From the NCBI GenBank assembly GCA_947169755.1, contig CAMVQX010000021.1:1-15812 (forward strand): 15,812 nt of DNA. The letters are read 5' to 3'. The notes below the pieces were generated by a model, which ran no database searches, had not been told where the DNA came from, and saw nothing but the letters and a program-made list of their open reading frames with translations. The stretch is from an uncultured bacterium (GTDB taxonomy: Bacteria > Cyanobacteriota > Vampirovibrionia > Gastranaerophilales > Gastranaerophilaceae). Below are positions 13,457 through 15,812 of the stretch, one piece after another. Positions within the stretch are counted from its first letter, which is position 1. Each line of letters starts with the position of its first letter. Both the position numbers and the translations under genes were made by a program.

Positions 13457-14575
13457 TTAATGTTCTAGCATATTACCACTGCCAGTCAGTTCTACATAAT
13501 CCTTTTGGTTGCTGACAGAATAGGCTTTTCCAACAGCTGGGTATTGTTGTTTAACTTCCTTTAATGCATTATAAACATCCGGATCTAAAATAGTATATTT
13601 ACCTACATTTGGCCAACTTACATCAATACATCCAACTTCTGCGTATTCACCGTTATAAAAATCAGGTGACGCAATTTGAACTTTTAACTCTCTCAACCCA
13701 TCAAGTTTGCATCTTAAGCCATCAGAACGTTCCAAAATTAATGTTTCACAATCATCGTTATTTCCATCAGAGGAATATAAACTTACTGTATAAATACCAT
13801 TATCAGTTTCCCAGTTAAACTCCTTCAATTTTGTACCAAAATTATAATTATTTTTACGAGTTTCATCTATCCAAGATAAATCAAGAGATTTCAAAGTAGA
13901 CATTCCTGAACGCCCAACTACTGCATTTTTATTGATATTTTTTGTTTCTATTGCGCTATTATTTCTACTTGAAGCTACAAATTTTTGTACCGTATTCACA
14001 ATATCAGGACGCATCAAATAATCCCCTGCTTCTAAGGGATTTGTAAGTGTTACGTAAGAAAAAGACCAAACTCCAATAGATTTTCCATCATCACCTACAA
14101 TATTATAATTGCAATTGTTTAACCCCCTTACAACACCATATATATCATTAAAAGATATTTCTTGTGTGGTATTGATATCTCTTTCTAAACAAGATGTCTC
14201 ACTATGAACAACTTCTACTTGTTCAACATTCGACTTATTTCCATCGTTATCTAAGAAGTAAAAATACAACTCCGGATCATCATCAAAAAAACCTTCCGGC
14301 ATACTAAAACTATTGCTATCAACAACTTTTGGATTAGACAAAGCTTTTGAATGTGTTGAGGTAACACTAATTGTTGGACGAGTCTTTTGATTAATTTGTG
14401 CCTGAGCAGTATTCAACGGGCTCATGAGCATCACCGCTGCTAATGAAGCAGCCTTTACGGGTGTTGAAGAATGACGGTGCTGAGCACCATCATTAGATTT
14501 TTTTCCTTTTTTTCTACCCTCAAATTGTATATAATTGTTCCTGAATGATACACTGCTTACTGCACTTATTGCCAC
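13457..14575 (-). CDS. Exported protein of unknown function with late signal peptide
   Basis: I do not recognise the 372-residue mature sequence. The N-terminus is SAVSSVSFRNNYIQFEGRKK (4-23), then a basic, His-rich stretch, then a hydrophobic segment (39-56, VKAASLAAVMLMSPLN) ending in TAQAQ, a plausible signal-peptidase I site after A59. The n-region is thus about 38 residues, far longer than usual. The mature part is rich in Asn, Asp, Ser and beta-prone residues, with six cysteines (129, 155, 276, 289, 316 being clear), suggesting an extracytoplasmic beta-rich protein. GTG at 14575 is chosen as the start because AAAGGGG lies 6 nt upstream. The frame stays open up to TTG 14647, but that longer reading has no good ribosome site there. 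Tip proteins of such lineages often begin like this; the role is unknown. Confidence 0.82.
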   Translation of the reverse strand: MAISAVSSVSFRNNYIQFEGRKKGKKSNDGAQHRHSSTPVKAASLAAVMLMSPLNTAQAQINQKTRPTISVTSTHSKALSNPKVVDSNSFSMPEGFFDDDPELYFYFLDNDGNKSNVEQVEVVHSETSCLERDINTTQEISFNDIYGVVRGLNNCNYNIVGDDGKSIGVWSFSYVTLTNPLEAGDYLMRPDIVNTVQKFVASSRNNSAIETKNINKNAVVGRSGMSTLKSLDLSWIDETRKNNYNFGTKLKEFNWETDNGIYTVSLYSSDGNNDDCETLILERSDGLRCKLDGLRELKVQIASPDFYNGEYAEVGCIDVSWPNVGKYTILDPDVYNALKEVKQQYPAVGKAYSVSNQKDYVELTGSGNMLEH

Positions 14576-14674
14576 TTTATACCCCTTTATTGCGAAAAAT
14601 CCTTCACAATTATTTTTGTTTACCCCTTTATAATATAATTTTAACAACTACTAAGGTTTTTTGTAAAATCGTAT

Positions 14675-14703
14675 ATACTATATTAATAAAATTTTACATT
14701 CAA
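14675..14703 (-). promoter_or_regulatory. Candidate promoter of the exported-protein gene
   Basis: Read on the minus strand: TTGAAT (14698-14703), a 17-bp spacer and TAGTAT (14675-14680), about 100 bp upstream of the GTG start. A second weaker candidate closer in (TTACAA, 17 bp, TAAAAT) also exists in this AT-rich stretch, so the choice is uncertain. Confidence 0.35.
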
Positions 14704-14727
14704 CAATTTTCCTCTAAAACAAAACAC

Positions 14728-14756
14728 TTGCACCAAACATTTGTTTGTTGTAGATT
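14728..14756 (+). promoter_or_regulatory. Candidate promoter of the aldolase gene with dyad in the spacer
   Basis: TTGCAC (14728-14733), a 17-bp spacer and TAGATT (14751-14756), about 50 bp before the aldolase start. The spacer begins with CAAACA-TT-TGTTTG (14734-14747), a 6-bp-arm dyad positioned like a repressor site. Confidence 0.45.
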
Positions 14757-14807
14757 TATGGCATAGATACCCTATAAAAAATAGGTTTTAAAAGAAGGAG
14801 AACTCAA

Positions 14808-15767
14808 ATGAGTGAAAGAAAATTAGTTGGAACAAACGAAATGTTCAAAAAAGCACTCGCTGGCGGTTATGCTATCGGTGCGTACAATGTTAACAACATG
14901 GAAATTTTGCAAGGTATTGCAGAAGCTGCTGAAGAAACTCAATCACCTATTATCTTGCAAGTTTCTGCAGGCGCTAGAAAATACGCTAACCAAACTTACC
15001 TTATCAAGTTGGTAGAAGCAGCATTAGCTACAACTACTGTACCTATCGCACTTCACCTTGATCACGGTGCTGATTTCGAAATTTGTAAAGCTTGTATCGA
15101 CGGCGGTTTCTCTTCTGTTATGATCGACGGAAGCAGATTCCCATTCGAAGAAAACGTTAGAGTTACTAAACAAGTTGTTGAATACGCTCACGAAAGAGGT
15201 GTTTCAGTTGAAGCTGAACTCGGAAAACTTGCCGGCGTTGAAGATGACGTTAACGTTTCTGATAAAGATGCTAAATATACAAACGTTAGAGAAGCTGTTG
15301 AATTTGTAAAACAAACTGGCTGCGATTCTTTGGCTATCGCTATCGGAACTTCTCACGGTGCTTACAAATTCAAAGGTGAAGCTAAACTTGACTTTGAAAG
15401 ACTTAAAGAAATTAAAGATGCTTTACGTGAAGCAGGTTTTGGCGATTATCCAATCGTTCTTCACGGTTCATCTTCAGTTCCTGCTGAATTTGTTGCTAAA
15501 TGTAACCAATACGGCGGTCAATTGCCTAACGCTCAAGGTGTTCCTGAAGAAATGTTGAACTACGCTTCTAAACACGGTGTAGCAAAAATCAACATCGATA
15601 CAGACTTGAGATTGGCTATGACTTCAACAATCAGACAATTCTTTGTTGAACATCCTGAAAAATTCGACCCACGTGAATACATGGGACCGGGAAGAACAGC
15701 CGTTAAAGAAATGGTTATGCACAAAATGCGCGACGTTCTTGGAACAGCAGGACATGCTAAAGATTAG
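14808..15767 (+). CDS. fba: Class II fructose-1,6-bisphosphate aldolase
   Basis: The 319-residue zinc-dependent aldolase interconverts fructose 1,6-bisphosphate with dihydroxyacetone phosphate and glyceraldehyde 3-phosphate in glycolysis and gluconeogenesis. Class II marks are clear: YAIGAYNVNNMEIL near the start, the LHLDHGADFE segment (about 82-91) with the catalytic Asp and zinc-binding His, SVMIDGS (about 104-110), VEAELGKLAG (about 138-147) with the metal-binding Glu, AIGTSHGAYKF (about 182-192), VLHGSSSVP (about 217-225) with a zinc His, and the phosphate-binding KINIDTDLR. A strong AGAAGGAG site (14793-14800) lies 7 nt before ATG. Codons such as AAC, GGT and GCT are more frequent than in neighbouring genes, in keeping with high expression. 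It is transcribed alone, with a terminator after it. Tagatose-bisphosphate aldolase is a less likely alternative. Confidence 0.95.
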   Translation: MSERKLVGTNEMFKKALAGGYAIGAYNVNNMEILQGIAEAAEETQSPIILQVSAGARKYANQTYLIKLVEAALATTTVPIALHLDHGADFEICKACIDGGFSSVMIDGSRFPFEENVRVTKQVVEYAHERGVSVEAELGKLAGVEDDVNVSDKDAKYTNVREAVEFVKQTGCDSLAIAIGTSHGAYKFKGEAKLDFERLKEIKDALREAGFGDYPIVLHGSSSVPAEFVAKCNQYGGQLPNAQGVPEEMLNYASKHGVAKINIDTDLRLAMTSTIRQFFVEHPEKFDPREYMGPGRTAVKEMVMHKMRDVLGTAGHAKD

Positions 15768-15784
15768 TCTTTTAAAAAAGATAC

Positions 15785-15812
15785 AAAAAAGCACCCAATC
15801 GGGTGCTTTTTT
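15785..15812 (+). terminator. Rho-independent terminator of the aldolase gene
   Basis: AAAAAAGCACCC (15785-15796), a 4-nt loop AATC and GGGTGCTTTTTT (15801-15812) end the window 18 bp after the stop. The flanking A run means it could also act on transcripts from the other side. Confidence 0.95.

Noticed and set aside
14576..14647. A 24-codon N-terminal extension of the exported protein from TTG 14647
   Set aside because: The GTG at 14575 has a perfectly spaced AAAGGGG site, whereas the TTG has none; the extension is probably untranslated leader.
1..15812. CRISPR arrays, tRNA or rRNA genes, transposase genes
   Set aside because: No regularly spaced repeats, cloverleaf-like segments, rRNA motifs or transposase-like proteins were seen while reading both strands.

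Overview
The window looks like chromosomal DNA of a low-GC bacterium. The best fit is the non-photosynthetic cyanobacterial sister group (Gastranaerophilales / 'Melainabacteria'). The reasons are the AT-rich base composition, a cyanobacteria-like principal sigma factor, type IV pilus assembly genes together with quinolinate synthase and the MEP-pathway enzyme IspH, and a secreted protein with an unusual 'SFRNNYIQFEG' N-terminus, a style I associate with that lineage. The placement is an inference from gene content and style; no search was possible. No rRNA, tRNA, CRISPR array or insertion sequence was seen.

Layout: (1) 1-300, the 3' end of gyrB and its terminator. (2) 297-1501, a tiny AbrB/MazE-like DNA-binding protein on the minus strand that is easy to miss, then an AT-rich gap and a radical SAM protein with extra C-terminal cysteines. 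(3) 1473-3765 on the minus strand, a PilM-PilN fusion and a PilO-like gene, i.e. the inner-membrane alignment complex of a type IV pilus or type II secretion machine. (4) 3876-6563, an apparent nadA-rlmB-rpoD operon. Its upstream region holds a promoter candidate that overlaps the pil promoter head to head. (5) 6566-8628, an accessory locus. A very good promoter drives a 452-residue modular protein of unknown function. Its last 69 residues are repeated (about 87% identical) in a stand-alone fragment 608 bp downstream, and a small membrane-protein gene lies between the copies on the opposite strand. This resembles a polymorphic-toxin or effector locus with a displaced toxin tip and a candidate immunity gene, and is the best candidate here for an undescribed system. 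(6) 8643-10615 on the minus strand, ispH followed 2 bp later by rpsA, a pair that is fused in many Clostridia. (7) 10728-14575 on the minus strand, two large unrecognised genes: an 879-residue protein with tandem Trp-centred repeats and an Asn/Ser linker, and a 372-residue exported protein with a late signal peptide. (8) 14808-15812, a class II fructose-bisphosphate aldolase gene with its own promoter and terminator.

The housekeeping genes serve DNA topology, NAD synthesis, ribosome maturation and translation, transcription, isoprenoid synthesis and glycolysis. The accessory part consists of surface or secreted proteins and the pilus machine that may share an envelope context with them. Apart from the pil complex, no functional link between the accessory genes can be shown from sequence alone.
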